Shown here piece after piece: positions 17,376 to 25,550 of a stretch of 64,000 bases of DNA (positions are counted from its first letter, which is position 1; each line of letters begins with the position of its first letter). The DNA is taken from assembly GCF_003024515.2 (NCBI RefSeq), contig NZ_PYIX02000017.1, forward strand, positions 1 through 64,000, read 5' to 3'. The notes beneath the pieces were generated by a model that was not told the DNA's origin, searched no databases, and saw nothing but the letters and a program-made list of their open reading frames with translations. A program made the translations under genes and the position numbers. Origin of the DNA: Acinetobacter sichuanensis (GTDB lineage Bacteria; Pseudomonadota; Gammaproteobacteria; Pseudomonadales; Moraxellaceae).

Positions 17376-18119
17376 TCACAGTTCTGTGGGTGAATGAATT
17401 TGTCTAAATGTCATATTGAGCCTTCCTTTACTAATTTTTGCCTGCTTCGGTACGCTGTGTTGCCAATAATGTTGTAATTCACCTTGCATGATCAGTAAAT
17501 CACCATGTCCTAAACTAATCTCAATTTTATCACTATGGTCATCGTTGCGACGCAGTACAAAACGACGTGCTTCCCCAAAATTTAATGAAGCAATAGTCGG
17601 ATTTTTGCCAAGTTCTTTTTCAGCATCAGTATGCCAAGAAAGATGATCTTGCCCACTACGGTACCAATTAAGCAATACACTATTAAAATGATGTTCAGAA
17701 ACTTTTTGTAGTTGTTCTCTCATCCACAACAATGCAGGGCTCCATGGCTTAGGGTGCAGTAAAATCCCTGAATATTTGTAGCTTTTACCTGTATCACCAT
17801 ACCAAGCAGAAACACGGGGCAAAGTATGTTCTTTGCCATACATTTTAATCGTGTCCTGATGCCATGCAATATTCTTCCAAACAAGATCATTGATGTTTTC
17901 TACATTATGCCAATTGGTTTCATTCCATGCATATTGATCATTTTCAAAAAAAACATCTAAGGTACGGTCAGCAATTTTTTGATCAATAAATTGTGGGATA
18001 TAAATCAGTTTGCCATGCGGCACCACGATTTCATGTCCACGTCCAAATGACGGTACCGTTGATGTATAGTTTTTTGTGCCAAATCCCTGAGATACTTCTG
18101 CAAATAAATCATTGAACAT
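17376..18119 (-). CDS. AlkB-like Fe(II)/2-oxoglutarate-dependent dioxygenase
   Basis: 247 aa. AlkB enzymes oxidatively remove alkyl groups from nucleic acid bases. The full catalytic set is visible: His163-x-Asp165 in SWHTDAEKELG, His221 in YWQHSVPK for iron, and Arg233 and Arg239 in GRLNMTFR for 2-oxoglutarate. NWYRSGQDHL just before the HxD motif is a hallmark of AlkB proper rather than other dioxygenases. It follows the methyltransferase gene by 14 bp, so an operon is likely. A methyltransferase with a demethylase-like oxygenase between two CRISPR arrays is odd; housekeeping DNA repair is the simple alternative. Confidence 0.88.
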   Translation of the reverse strand: MFNDLFAEVSQGFGTKNYTSTVPSFGRGHEIVVPHGKLIYIPQFIDQKIADRTLDVFFENDQYAWNETNWHNVENINDLVWKNIAWHQDTIKMYGKEHTLPRVSAWYGDTGKSYKYSGILLHPKPWSPALLWMREQLQKVSEHHFNSVLLNWYRSGQDHLSWHTDAEKELGKNPTIASLNFGEARRFVLRRNDDHSDKIEISLGHGDLLIMQGELQHYWQHSVPKQAKISKGRLNMTFRQIHSPTEL

Positions 18120-18133
18120 GATGTGTTCCTTAT

Positions 18134-18979
18134 TTAAAGTTTAATAGCATAAGCACGCATTGACACTGGGCGTGTTTGAGGATTTTGATAATATGAACGA
18201 AACTCATCAATTTTTATATCTTCGACATGATTCACATAGGTTTTACGTGGCATCAAAAGCTGATGTAATTTGTCAAAACCAATATTACCTGAATAGAAGT
18301 CTGGACTTGTAGCAAATACAAAATGCTGTCCAACGCGTTGCTTTATCTGTTGGCTAAGTGCATATAAGCTAACTTTACCTTGGTGGTACATGTCTAAAAT
18401 ATTACTAAAAAAATGAATATATGGGTAGCCTTGCGCATTTTTTGCTAAAAAGTCAGGGGCTAATTCATCAAAGGTGCAGGCATGCGCGGTAATATTAATT
18501 TTAATATCTTCGGCTTTGGCTTTTTTCTCGATCCAATAGATCGCACGGCGTAAAGCAATAGGCGATGGCTCAATTAAAGTAATATCTAATTCAGCAATAT
18601 GATGTTTTGACTCAAGTAAATGATCAATAAAAGCAAGTGTGGCAATTCCTTGACCACAACCATAATCGACAATATTCGCTTTGACGGGATTGTCTAGGCT
18701 AAATTGTGATTGTTGTTGTGTCATATTCAAGAGATGACGCATGCGTTGATAGTGCGCTAAACCATAAAAAGCCATATAACTAGTTAAGTCATCAAAGCTT
18801 TGTAGTGGGTTTTGGGCACGTGCCGTACGTTCTGAAAATTTATAATATTGAAAACCTGCCAGTAAGTTTTCTTTAAAAAAATCAACGTGGCTCATATATA
18901 AACGAGAAAAATTTGAAGCATCTACAGTATTTAAAAATTGTTCTTCAAGCTGATTTTGAAAATTGATTATCGCGTTCAT
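18134..18979 (-). CDS. SAM-dependent methyltransferase-like protein
   Basis: 281 aa. A Rossmann-type methyltransferase core starts near residue 102 with motif I VDYGCGQG (104-111), followed by an acidic strand end in ITLIEPSP and a helical N-terminal domain of about 100 residues (TSYMAFYGLAHYQRMRHLL). No target-recognition domain or DPPY-type DNA methyltransferase motif is visible, so a DNA base substrate is not indicated. First gene of a two-gene minus-strand operon with the AlkB-like gene, flanked by CRISPR arrays B and C. Small molecule, RNA or protein targets all remain open. Confidence 0.7.
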   Translation of the reverse strand: MNAIINFQNQLEEQFLNTVDASNFSRLYMSHVDFFKENLLAGFQYYKFSERTARAQNPLQSFDDLTSYMAFYGLAHYQRMRHLLNMTQQQSQFSLDNPVKANIVDYGCGQGIATLAFIDHLLESKHHIAELDITLIEPSPIALRRAIYWIEKKAKAEDIKINITAHACTFDELAPDFLAKNAQGYPYIHFFSNILDMYHQGKVSLYALSQQIKQRVGQHFVFATSPDFYSGNIGFDKLHQLLMPRKTYVNHVEDIKIDEFRSYYQNPQTRPVSMRAYAIKL

Positions 18980-19242
18980 GTTGTATCATCCAATGTTTTT
19001 GTGTTGAATGAACTGTAATATTTTTAGGTGATAATGTACTTATTCACAAGCTTATGAAAATATCTAAACCTTATGTTTTGGTTTTTTATTTAATTTTAGT
19101 ATATGTTTTTTATACTTATTTTTGATCTAACCTAGGCATAAGCTTTGTCTTGCACTTGGATTAGACATTGCTTGATGTTTTCCAAGTTTATTCTTTATTG
19201 GTCAGAAGAAGTCAAAAAGACCATCTCACAACATATACCCAA

Positions 19243-19364
19243 CTCAGGCATAGCCTTCGTCTTGCGCAACGGAAAAACGTTGTTTTTCTAGTCGTTGCTC
19301 ATCCCTTATCTTGCGCCTACTTCGAAACATGTTTCTCAGAAAGGCTCAGGATATGTCTTCAGAC
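19243..19364. repeat. 122-bp trailer unit, copy 3 (array C)
   Basis: Third copy, same structure as at 12169; provides the distal expanded repeat of array C. The stretch 18980-19140 before it has no gene. Confidence 0.85.
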
Positions 19365-19783
19365 TGATTCATGTTAGCGACGGATTCCTTTCTACGTCTT
19401 AATCCCTTATTAATCAGGGTATGTCTTCAGACCTATCCTTCAATCATATCATCAATGCGGGTTATAGTCTTAATCCCTTATTAATCAGGGTATGTCTTCA
19501 GACGACACAGAAGTCGCATTAGGAATGATAGCACTTGTCTTAATCCCTTATTAATCAGGGTATGTCTTCAGACCTCTCGCTGTATCTGCTTTAGGATTAT
19601 CTTGGTGTCTTAATCCCTTATTAATCAGGGTATGTCTTCAGACATAGAACATGAGGGAACTGATCTACTAACTATGTCTTAATCCCTTATTAATCAGGGT
19701 ATGTCTTCAGACGTAAAAGCATCCGCGAATATTGAAAAAGATATAGGTCTTAATCCCTTATTAATCAGGGTATGTCTTCAGAC
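19243..19783 (-). CRISPR. CRISPR array C
   Basis: Six canonical 37-bp repeats start at 19396, 19467, 19537, 19607, 19676 and 19747, with six spacers of 31-34 bp (19365-19395, 19433-19466, 19504-19536, 19574-19606, 19644-19675, 19713-19746). The distal end is the 122-bp unit at 19243-19364, preceded by a decayed version of the flank seen at arrays A and D (about 19140-19242). Leader on the right. The second spacer overlaps a spacer of array D. Confidence 0.95.
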
Positions 19784-19894
19784 TCTACCCTCATTTTTTC
19801 CTTTTGTAAAGCAATAACTTACACAGGTCAAATATTTCAAACTATGTATCAGTAAAGTTGCTGTATGTGAAGATGTTTCACAGTTTTTCTTATA
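19784..19894 (-). promoter_or_regulatory. CRISPR leader C
   Basis: About 111 bp closely matching the other three leaders, immediately right of the last repeat. The CARF nuclease gene ends only about 70 bp further right and is transcribed towards it. Confidence 0.85.
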
Positions 19895-19961
19895 AGAATA
19901 TAAATCAATAGTTTGCATAAATTTCCCTCAAAAAGTGTCATTACATTGCTTAGGGTTTTGA

Positions 19962-21200
19962 CTAGATTAAAACATCCAAATCTTCAGCTTTACTTATAAC
20001 GATAATCCGAATCTGTTTACTTTGGCAATTATTTTCAAAAGCAAGCCATTGTTCAGTACTTTTACTGCGCTTAATACTATCAGAGACCACCAATACTTTG
20101 TTGACTTTACCCAGTTGGTCGCTTTGTGCAAGCAATTGCCCCTCAAACTCTTTTAAAGACTGTTGTTTGGAAATATCCGATTTTATTTCTAAAAAATGTA
20201 ATTGATTGTTTTTAAGTAACAATATATCTGTTTCGTTGCCACTCGCTTGGGCAGATGAAATCTGTACCCCTTGACGTAGACGTTGTGGTGCAACCCCCTG
20301 CTGAATTAACCAATGATAAATCAATTGTTCAAACCAATCACCTGAAATCCATTTACGCCAATTTTGCATTTTTTTATACTGTATTGTAGGCAGCTCAACC
20401 CCCTGTTCGTCACAACGTAGAGTTGTTGCATTCTCATCAAGTTGATACAGTTGTTTAAAAAATTCATGCAGTCGAGTAGGGGTAGCATACTGAAAGTCTT
20501 GCCATGATTTAAATACAGTTTTTTGATTCGGTTTATCTACAAACCACAGTTGTTGTAAAACAGGTGTAATGGCAGTAAAAGGATGATCCGAATTTTCTTT
20601 TTGTGCTTCAAAACGCTGTAATGCTAAATCAATACTCTCTGGGCGCTGAAAAATAGGATTTGGTGTATGTGATTTGACCTGATCTGCATATAAACGTAGC
20701 GCATTTAAGAGATCAATTTCGCTATTGAGTGCAGTACGTTCAGAAAACACTAAATGGTTATTGGTCGGGTGTATATACAACTGTTCTACTTGTAGTTGTG
20801 CTTGTTGTGGTAAAAAAGGTTGATAATGGATTTTTTGCCAAGGATAAGCATATAACAATAGCGTAGACAATATTTTGGTGGCACCTGTCATATTCAAAAC
20901 ACAAAAATCTTGTGCTTGCCACTGTTGGGTATAAGGTTGAAACACATGTTCAATCCATTTGCTAATTTCTAAAGCTGATTCACCCGATAAAGGGTAATGA
21001 TGATCTGAGGGAATTAAATGAATTTTACTGCTTAATGAGCTGTTTTCTAAGGTTTTTTGTAAGCGTTGTGCTGCCTTTTGCATACGTGTGGTGATAATCA
21101 AATGGATATGTTCAGGCTGAAACGATAAGCAGGCTTGGTACTCGGCAATATTATGTTCAGAAACTAAAATAACATAATGTTTTATCGGGGAGTGTGACAT
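19962..21200 (-). CDS. CARF-domain nuclease, Card1/Can2-like (DUF1887 type), divergent
   Basis: 412 aa. N-terminal half: CARF-like Rossmann fold with LVSEHN near the start and NMTGATKILSTLLL (the family's N-L-T-G-G-T-K motif, slightly altered), which would bind cyclic oligoadenylate. C-terminal: PD-(D/E)XK nuclease core GDWFEQLIYHWL, then ETDILLL and FLEIKSD, giving Asp, Glu and Lys in the right order. Card1/Can2 enzymes cut DNA and/or RNA when activated by Cas10-made cA4. I start at the ATG at 21200; a TTG at 21227 is in frame but has no ribosome-binding site. It lies 99 bp after the 949-aa gene on the same strand and reads towards the array C leader. It is clearly different from the second such protein at 30430. 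Confidence 0.8.
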   Translation of the reverse strand: MSHSPIKHYVILVSEHNIAEYQACLSFQPEHIHLIITTRMQKAAQRLQKTLENSSLSSKIHLIPSDHHYPLSGESALEISKWIEHVFQPYTQQWQAQDFCVLNMTGATKILSTLLLYAYPWQKIHYQPFLPQQAQLQVEQLYIHPTNNHLVFSERTALNSEIDLLNALRLYADQVKSHTPNPIFQRPESIDLALQRFEAQKENSDHPFTAITPVLQQLWFVDKPNQKTVFKSWQDFQYATPTRLHEFFKQLYQLDENATTLRCDEQGVELPTIQYKKMQNWRKWISGDWFEQLIYHWLIQQGVAPQRLRQGVQISSAQASGNETDILLLKNNQLHFLEIKSDISKQQSLKEFEGQLLAQSDQLGKVNKVLVVSDSIKRSKSTEQWLAFENNCQSKQIRIIVISKAEDLDVLI

Positions 21201-21299
21201 TAATTGCAATCTCGGGTAAAGAATCAATCATTAACTTGATGGGTTTTATTACTTTGCTGATCAGTAGCATAAAATAATAAAACCCGTTGTAGCTTATTT

Positions 21300-24149
21300 T
21301 TATTTGAAATTAAAAGGCAAACACGCAGTAATCGCATCAAGCCATTGCTGAGGTTGTTGTAAATCTGCTTGATATAAATATTGCCATGCCTGATGTGGTG
21401 CTTCAGGCAATAGTTCTAAAAGTTCTGCCTGTTGGTTTTCAAGCGTTGTACTAGAAATCAGATTTAAACGGTGAGCAACGGTTGCTATAATGAGCTTAAT
21501 CCATCTTAAAGTCACATTCTGACTTTCTTCATTACCCTGTAATGCCCATTGCATCAGTTCAGTTGCACGGTCATCTTGTTGATCTTGATATAGTAACCAT
21601 GCACGCCAAAAGTTAATCAGCATCCAAGGATGGCTGTCTTCAGTTTGCCAATCGGCATTTAGCGCCAAATATTGTTGGATTATATCATTGAGGTTTTGAT
21701 CAAATACCATTGCACGAACTAAAACATGATGTTGAAAAGCGGCTTGTGTATTGCCTGCATATTTAACTACTACTTTATCAAGTAGTTGTTTAAAGTAATC
21801 GGTTAAAATGTGCTGCTCAGAAAAATGAGTATTTGCTTGCTCCATAGCATTAATTAGCTGATAAGTTTGAGTTTGTAATATGTTTTTAGCCGCCTGTTCA
21901 CTGTCGGACAGTTTTCTAAACTCAGTAATTGCCTCATTAAAATAATATTCTGCTTCAGTATAGTTTTGGGTAAATGCAGCAATTTGCCCTTGGCTAGACA
22001 ACCATTTGGCATAATTTAAGCGTCCCATGACTGCAATAGGTTGTTTGGCATGGTCTAAAAGTATTTTAGCTTGTGCAAATTCAAAGGTATTGGTAGCAGC
22101 AACCGCAATACGTAAATACAGTTGAGCAACCAATGGCGCATCTTCATCATGTAATTGCGCACCGAATGACAAAGCTTCACCGATCAAATCGGTATTCATA
22201 CGCCCCATGTGATTGTCACTTGCGAGTTGTGCAGTGAGCCATTCTAAATGTAAATGTGGTGGAAATTTAGCTTGGTCAGGTTGATAATTTTTGAGCCAAC
22301 CTAAGGTGTAGCTTAAAATATTTGGTTGATAATTTTTTTGCCCAAGTTGATCACTAACTTCTTGTAAATAACTTTTCCACAAGGCTTGGTTGTGTTGGCA
22401 CATTTCCCCAATTTGGTTTAAAGCAGTATGTAATAAACTCTGTTCAGGCTCTTGGCTGACGGCACAAATGGCTTGATACCAATCTTGAGGTTTAAGCGGG
22501 ATTTTATCGTTCAATGTACTATAAATACGTTCAATGACTGATTTATCAGACAACAAGAAACAATGCCCTTTAAATTTAGCTTTTGCTAAGCGTTTTTGTG
22601 CAGATGAACCACCCCAACAATGGGCTAAGGCATCGACATAGCCATTATAGGGATGCTCAGATTTAGCAATAATTTTAAGGGTGAGTTTTAAATCTTTATA
22701 GCGTGCTTCATCCAAACTTTCGAGCTGCGCACTGATTAATTGTTGTAGTGGCAGCAAATCAATCGCATTGGTAAAAATGCCACGTTCTTCAATCAAAATA
22801 TTAACGGTATTTATATGATCATTACTTAATGGTAATAAACGTAATACCAATTTAATTAACGCTTCAATATTACTCAACCAACGTGGAGAGCGGTAAGCCA
22901 AATCATCTTTGGCTGAAATACCAATCACTCCCACAGGATGGTTCAAAATAGTTTGAATCACATGGTCTAAAACTTGACTATCTTTTTCTTCAGTGGCATG
23001 GAATTTTTCAGAAAGTGCAGGAAGTGTAACACCTTGTGGAATTGCTAAAGCCACATAACGCCCTAAGTTTTTATCTGCATGATTTAGATGCTGGATATTT
23101 TCATGTGCTGTACCCGTTTCATCAATCAAAATATCCCATGTGCTACTAGGGCTTAGGTGTCTTAAACTGTTGGGGTGTGCTTGATGTTTATTGATGGTTG
23201 GGGAAATTACTAGACTATGATTTGTATAGGTTTTTTGTTTTTGCTTGTTACGCCAATTTTGTTTATTTTCAAATTGTAGATTTAAATGCTTATGAATAGC
23301 AGTGGCAGTATTGCTTGCTAAAACCTCATCAAACCATATTTGAAAATCTTGTTGATTTAAAGCTTTAAAGTTTTTATTCAATTCATCTGTTAATTGCTTT
23401 GCGCGAATGCCTTGTTTACGTTTAACTTCTGCTCGTTTGACTAAATCTTTACTTATAAGGCTGCGCTGGGCGATCTCTTGCATCAATTCATCAACTTTAT
23501 TTTGATTGTCTTTTTGGTCTAATCCCCATGCACAATGTTTAAAAATTTCATGGAGTAAACGTTGGTCACTGTCTTGTGCATATTTAGCATGAGAGGCTTG
23601 AATGGTTTTAATAGGATGCAAGGCAAGATCAGTTTCTGCTACATCATCGAATTGGTCTAAAGCCTCAGAAGAGGGTTCAATAATTGATTCTGTTAAAAGC
23701 TCTTGCGAAGCATTTTGTGTAGAGGCAAGAGTAGCGTTTAAATCTGCATCTGAGTTGAGTTGTAGAGTTTCTTTAAGATCAGAGTCTTGTGCTGTTGGGA
23801 TCTGTGAGTCACTTTGGTCATCTATTTGAGCAATGTTATGATCAGTAATATAGTAGTGTTCCTGCGTATGAAGATCTAACCAATAGGGTACATCTTTTTC
23901 AGTTTGGTATATTAAAAATTGCGCTTTGGGATATAACATAAATGCAGAAGATAACAACAAGCTTGGACTTGTAGCATCAAAGATGATGTGTTGTGGTTGT
24001 ATATTGAGTTGTGTGAGGTGTTGTTTAGTTTCAATCAAATTTTGAGGATTTAAACTTTTATCTAAGTGGTATGCCTGTGAAGCATTTAAAAAGTCAGGTA
24101 ATTGATGTTCTAAGTCTGTAAGTTTTAAAAAGATAGAAGGTGCGTTCAC
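21300..24149 (-). CDS. Large CRISPR-island protein of unknown function (candidate CARF-like, RNase H-like, TPR)
   Basis: 949 aa, GTG start, no signal peptide; not a family I recognise by name. Seen: residues about 45-100 contain IIFDATSPSLLLSSAFMLYP and later YWLDL, which resembles the NLTGGTK-plus-YQ...WLDD part of Card1 CARF domains; residues 110-180 are a low-complexity acidic linker; residues 337-510 carry WDILIDETGT (Asp343), NILIEERGIF (Glu454) and GYVDALAHCWGG (Asp506), an arrangement like the D-E-D metal site of RNase H-fold nucleases such as DUF3800; residues about 560-949 are helical repeats of TPR type. It precedes the Card1-like gene by about 70-100 bp on the same strand. An inferred cyclic-oligoadenylate-linked nuclease or scaffold; the family comparison is by eye only. 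Confidence 0.5.
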   Translation of the reverse strand: MNAPSIFLKLTDLEHQLPDFLNASQAYHLDKSLNPQNLIETKQHLTQLNIQPQHIIFDATSPSLLLSSAFMLYPKAQFLIYQTEKDVPYWLDLHTQEHYYITDHNIAQIDDQSDSQIPTAQDSDLKETLQLNSDADLNATLASTQNASQELLTESIIEPSSEALDQFDDVAETDLALHPIKTIQASHAKYAQDSDQRLLHEIFKHCAWGLDQKDNQNKVDELMQEIAQRSLISKDLVKRAEVKRKQGIRAKQLTDELNKNFKALNQQDFQIWFDEVLASNTATAIHKHLNLQFENKQNWRNKQKQKTYTNHSLVISPTINKHQAHPNSLRHLSPSSTWDILIDETGTAHENIQHLNHADKNLGRYVALAIPQGVTLPALSEKFHATEEKDSQVLDHVIQTILNHPVGVIGISAKDDLAYRSPRWLSNIEALIKLVLRLLPLSNDHINTVNILIEERGIFTNAIDLLPLQQLISAQLESLDEARYKDLKLTLKIIAKSEHPYNGYVDALAHCWGGSSAQKRLAKAKFKGHCFLLSDKSVIERIYSTLNDKIPLKPQDWYQAICAVSQEPEQSLLHTALNQIGEMCQHNQALWKSYLQEVSDQLGQKNYQPNILSYTLGWLKNYQPDQAKFPPHLHLEWLTAQLASDNHMGRMNTDLIGEALSFGAQLHDEDAPLVAQLYLRIAVAATNTFEFAQAKILLDHAKQPIAVMGRLNYAKWLSSQGQIAAFTQNYTEAEYYFNEAITEFRKLSDSEQAAKNILQTQTYQLINAMEQANTHFSEQHILTDYFKQLLDKVVVKYAGNTQAAFQHHVLVRAMVFDQNLNDIIQQYLALNADWQTEDSHPWMLINFWRAWLLYQDQQDDRATELMQWALQGNEESQNVTLRWIKLIIATVAHRLNLISSTTLENQQAELLELLPEAPHQAWQYLYQADLQQPQQWLDAITACLPFNFK

Positions 24150-24534
24150 AATGAGTCCAAATGTGTATTATTTTATTTATATATAACATGGTTTTATGCA
24201 AAAAATATTTATAAATTTGAGAAAAATTTAAATTGGCTAAAATTTACTTGCTGATCTTTATACAAAATAAAATGATCGGTATTTTGCAGAGATATTCAGC
24301 ACGACTATAACAGCATAGAACAATGATGTTCTGTTAAACAGGCGTAAAAATTCTGTATGTAACGTCTGGATCAATATGTCAATGAACCATGACCAATATG
24401 ATTTTCCCTTAGTTGTACTCAAAAGCTCAGGGTATGTCTTCAGACTTACTCAAAGAGTGAGATAACTATGAAACAAAGTCTTAATCCCTTATTAGTCAGG
24501 GGAAGTAAAAAATCACGTCACAACAGATGCTCTA

Positions 24535-24649
24535 CTCAGGCATAGCCTTCGTCTTGCGCAACGGAAAAACGTTGTTTTTCTAGTCGTTGCTCATCCCTTA
24601 TCTTGCGCTTACTTCGGAATATATTCCTCAGAAAAGCTCAGGGTATGTC
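24535..24649. repeat. Trailer unit, copy 4 (array D, truncated at its end)
   Basis: 115 bp: identical layout to the 122-bp unit but it lacks the final TTCAGAC, so it no longer ends in a working repeat. The central part has drifted (ACTTCGGAATATATTCCTC). Confidence 0.8.
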
Positions 24650-24679
24650 AAATCATAGCACGTTACATCAAATGCTCTA

Positions 24680-24801
24680 CTCAGGCATAGCCTTCGTCTT
24701 GCGCAACGGAAAAACGTTGTTTTTCTGATCGTTGCTCATCCCTTATCTTGCGCCTACTTCGAAACATGTTTCTCAGAAAGGCTCAGGGTATGTCTTCAGA
24801 C
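24680..24801. repeat. 122-bp trailer unit, copy 5 (array D)
   Basis: Full-length copy directly followed by the first usable spacer of array D. Tandem with copy 4, separated by about 30 bp. Confidence 0.85.
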
Positions 24802-25012
24802 ATCTATTTACGAGCGTGGTGGATTGTCAAATCTGTCTTAATCCCTTATTAATCAGGGTATGTCTTCAGACTGAATATAAACATGATACAAAATTATTTA
24901 ATACGTCTTAATCCCTTATTAATCAGGGTATGTCTTCAGACTCAATGCGGGTTATATCTATAATGGTATAAAACGGTCTTAATCCCTTATTAATCAGGGT
25001 ATGTCTTCAGAC

Positions 25013-25123
25013 TCTACCCTCATTTTTTCCTTTTGTAAAGCAATAACTTACACAGGTCAAATATTTCAAATTATGTATCAGCAAAGTTGCTGTATGTGTA
25101 AATATTTCACAGTTTTTCTTATA
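25013..25123 (-). promoter_or_regulatory. CRISPR leader D
   Basis: Leader of the array next to cas2-cas1-cas2; about 111 bp matching the other leaders. The 25124-25244 stretch between it and cas2 is AT-rich and should carry the promoter of the plus-strand cas operon, so leader and operon promoter are divergent. Confidence 0.85.
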
Positions 25124-25244
25124 AGTATATAAATCAATAGATTGATTAAATTTCAACAAAAAATAGCGTTCGTAAGCTTGTGAAATGATTTCTTTTGTAA
25201 AAGAAGCGTTATGGTCATTTAAAAGGTTAATTTGAGTAAAAAAC

Positions 25245-25523
25245 ATGCAAAGCTATCTCGGTATGTATGATGTGAGTTGCCCAAAACTACGCTCATCAAT
25301 TTTTAGAATTCTTTCAGCCTATGGTATTCATCGACAAAAATCTGTATTTGAATGCCGTCTTGAACTTGACCAAAAACAACAATTAATCCAACAGTTGGCT
25401 GTGCTCAGTCATGACCAATCTAGACGAATTTTAATGATCAAAATTTTTCCAAATCATCCACAATCTGTGCTATTTGGCTCTGCAAAACGTATGCCCAGTA
25501 GTGACTGTTTATATATAGGCTAA
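25245..25523 (+). CDS. cas2: Cas2, first copy
   Basis: 92 aa. Cas2 forms the Cas1-Cas2 integration complex. Seen: the ferredoxin-like first strand ending in the conserved Asp (GMYDVSCPKLR, Asp9), the helix RILSAYG, and the second strand SVFECRLE, all in the normal order. It starts about 120 bp after leader D and is 27 bp before cas1. It differs strongly from the second Cas2 at 26496, so this is not a recent duplication. Confidence 0.88.
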   Translation: MQSYLGMYDVSCPKLRSSIFRILSAYGIHRQKSVFECRLELDQKQQLIQQLAVLSHDQSRRILMIKIFPNHPQSVLFGSAKRMPSSDCLYIG

Positions 25524-25550
25524 TGAGAAAAACTAAAAAGGATTTGACTG

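Larger units (their letters stand above)
24426..25012 (-). CRISPR. CRISPR array D, adjacent to the adaptation genes
   Basis: Three canonical repeats start at 24835, 24905 and 24976, with spacers 24802-24834, 24872-24904 and 24942-24975. The distal end holds two tandem trailer units (24535-24649, missing its last 7 bp, and 24680-24801), a truncated repeat at 24478 with the same flank as in array A, and a repeat 3' half ending at 24445 with one more old spacer (24446-24477). The leader is on the right, then cas2-cas1-cas2. The stretch 24150-24425 has no gene. Confidence 0.93.

Noticed and set aside
19168..19377. Plus-strand frame over the distal end of array C, and a similar one at 16216-16431 in array B
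   Set aside because: They translate repeats and trailer units. The repeated protein phrases reflect repeated DNA, not a gene family.
21241..21285. Inverted repeat GGGTTTTATTA / TAATAAAACCC between the 949-aa and Card1-like genes
   Set aside because: An 11-bp stem with a long loop and no T tract on the minus strand side. Too weak to call a terminator; it may be an attenuator, but I did not list it.
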